A stretch of 64,000 nt of DNA from Peptoniphilus_A olsenii (GTDB lineage Bacteria; Bacillota; Clostridia; Tissierellales; Peptoniphilaceae). The notes below the pieces were generated by a model, which was not told where the DNA came from, made no database searches, and worked only from the letters and a program-made list of their open reading frames with translations. Of this stretch, positions 63,020 to 64,000 are shown in pieces. The stretch lies in assembly GCF_040545475.1 (NCBI RefSeq), contig NZ_JBEPMA010000001.1, positions 124,001 to 188,000 on the forward strand. Direction: 5' to 3'. Position 1 is the first letter of the stretch. The number at the start of each line of letters is the position of its first letter. Made by a program: the position numbers and the translations under genes.

Positions 63020-64000
63020 CTATTTGTTAATATTTCTTCTCTTAATAGCTCCAACTGGGCAAACCTGAGCACAAATTGAACAACCTACACATTGTTTTGG
63101 ATCTATAGAGGATTTCTTTTTATCTATACCTTTATATTTTTTCATCCTAAGAGGTGGACAATTGGTTTTTATACAAGTCCTACAGCCTATACACACCTTT
63201 GGATCAACATAGAAATTAGGTTCTTTAATTTTAAATTTAAGTGCGCATGGTCTTGACGTAATTATAATAGAAACTCCTTCTCTATTGATGGCGTCATTAA
63301 TTTTTTGTTTAGCCTCTTTATAATTAAACTGATCTATTCTTTCAATATCTTTATATCCCATATCTTTTAAAATATCATCAATTGATATATCTTGACCTAT
63401 ATTATCTCTTTGATAAGAACTTGCAGTTGGCTGCCCACCAGTCATAGCTGTAGTACCATTATCTAGCACTATCATTGTAATTTTCTCATTCCCCTTTAAT
63501 TGATAGCGTAAGTTAGCAAAACCAGGTAAACCACTATGAAAGAATGTACCATCTCCAATTACTCCCACCAAAGGTCTATCATCATTTAATTTATCAAGTG
63601 CAAATCTTAGCCCCTTAATCATACCTACAGACGCTCCCATAGAAATATTCATATTAATTACTTCAAAGGGGTATAATAAGCCCATAGTATAACAACCAAT
63701 ATCACCAACAACCGTTACTTTTGCTTTTTTTAAGATATCAAAAACAGGTCTATGTGGACATCCTGCACAAAATAAAGGTCCTCTAACTGTTGTATCATCC
63801 TCAACAACTTCTGGTATTGTCCTTTTAGTTAGCACTCCAGCTTTAATTAAACCATCTTCAATATCTTCTACCATTAATTCTCCAGTAAAAGAAAAATATT
63901 TTTTACCTTCACAAGAAATACCATTAATTTTTAATTCATTTTCAATAAAAGGCATCATTTCTTCTATTACAATAATTCTATCAAAGTTTTTAGAAATTTC
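63020..64000 (-). CDS. iorA: Indolepyruvate:ferredoxin oxidoreductase alpha subunit, C-terminal part (5' end outside window)
   Basis: The frame stays open to the window edge, giving 326 C-terminal residues. They include the thiamine diphosphate-binding part (CAGCPHRPVF, GDIGCYTMG, GDGTFFHSG) and two 4Fe-4S clusters at the end (CIGCRTCIKTNCPP and CVGCSICAQVCP). It is followed by iorB with a 28-base gap. Oxygen-sensitive ferredoxin-linked enzymes of this kind indicate anaerobic amino-acid fermentation. Confidence 0.93.
   Translation of the reverse strand, partial: EISKNFDRIIVIEEMMPFIENELKINGISCEGKKYFSFTGELMVEDIEDGLIKAGVLTKRTIPEVVEDDTTVRGPLFCAGCPHRPVFDILKKAKVTVVGDIGCYTMGLLYPFEVINMNISMGASVGMIKGLRFALDKLNDDRPLVGVIGDGTFFHSGLPGFANLRYQLKGNEKITMIVLDNGTTAMTGGQPTASSYQRDNIGQDISIDDILKDMGYKDIERIDQFNYKEAKQKINDAINREGVSIIITSRPCALKFKIKEPNFYVDPKVCIGCRTCIKTNCPPLRMKKYKGIDKKKSSIDPKQCVGCSICAQVCPVGAIKRRNINK

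Overview
The window is AT-rich (by eye about 30% G+C), densely coded Gram-positive DNA. PolC-type replicase, RNase Y, SpoVG, divergent lexA/yneA, AUG/UUG/GUG starts behind strong AGGAGG sites, and an indolepyruvate:ferredoxin oxidoreductase point to an anaerobic low-GC Firmicute, most likely of the Tissierellia/Clostridia (a Peptoniphilaceae-like anaerobe is my best guess; the species is not identified). I see no rRNA, insertion sequence, prophage or CRISPR array.

Positions 1-28600 run almost entirely on the + strand. They hold the 3' end of frr, then uppS-cdsA-rseP-ispG-polC, the translation/termination operon rimP-nusA-ylxR-infB-rbfA-nrnA-truB-ribF, rpsO, pnp, dut, and ftsK-rimO-pgsA-cinA-recA. 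Directly behind recA lies a four-gene cassette that looks like an Mre11/Rad50 (SbcCD) complex in which the Rad50 ATPase is encoded as separate N-terminal and C-terminal proteins, with a small coiled-coil protein between them. A TrpR-like regulator (yerC) closes this half.

Positions 29000-35000 are on the - strand: rqcH (NFACT), a secreted copper-amine-oxidase-N-like protein, a Xer-type recombinase, rny (RNase Y) and a YneA-like LysM protein divergent from lexA. Between yneA and lexA are LexA-box-like palindromes. After lexA there is a decayed Rieske-type oxygenase gene that has no ATG-initiated full reading frame, then tRNA-Leu(CAA) and tRNA-His(GTG) on the - strand.

Positions 37000-58800 are also on the - strand. 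They include rdgB-rph-amidase, a HypE/AIR-synthase-like gene and a compact type IV pilus/competence block (pilB, pilC, one pilin, prepilin peptidase, and a fused PilM-PilN). Upstream of that lie topA, dprA, comM, a HerA helicase and a NurA nuclease, then rsmI, trmN6, capA, queH, lgt, deoC and yebC. The right end has alr (+), spoVG (-), murC (+) and iorB-iorA (-, iorA cut by the window edge).

The most distinctive biology is DNA-end processing and DNA uptake: RecA with a split SbcCD-like cassette, and HerA-NurA embedded next to ComM, DprA, TopA and a pilus. Other points of note are a PolC whose PHP domain has lost canonical metal ligands, terminator-like hairpins just downstream of the rimP-nusA and rny promoters, and a strong terminator immediately 5' of tRNA-Leu.
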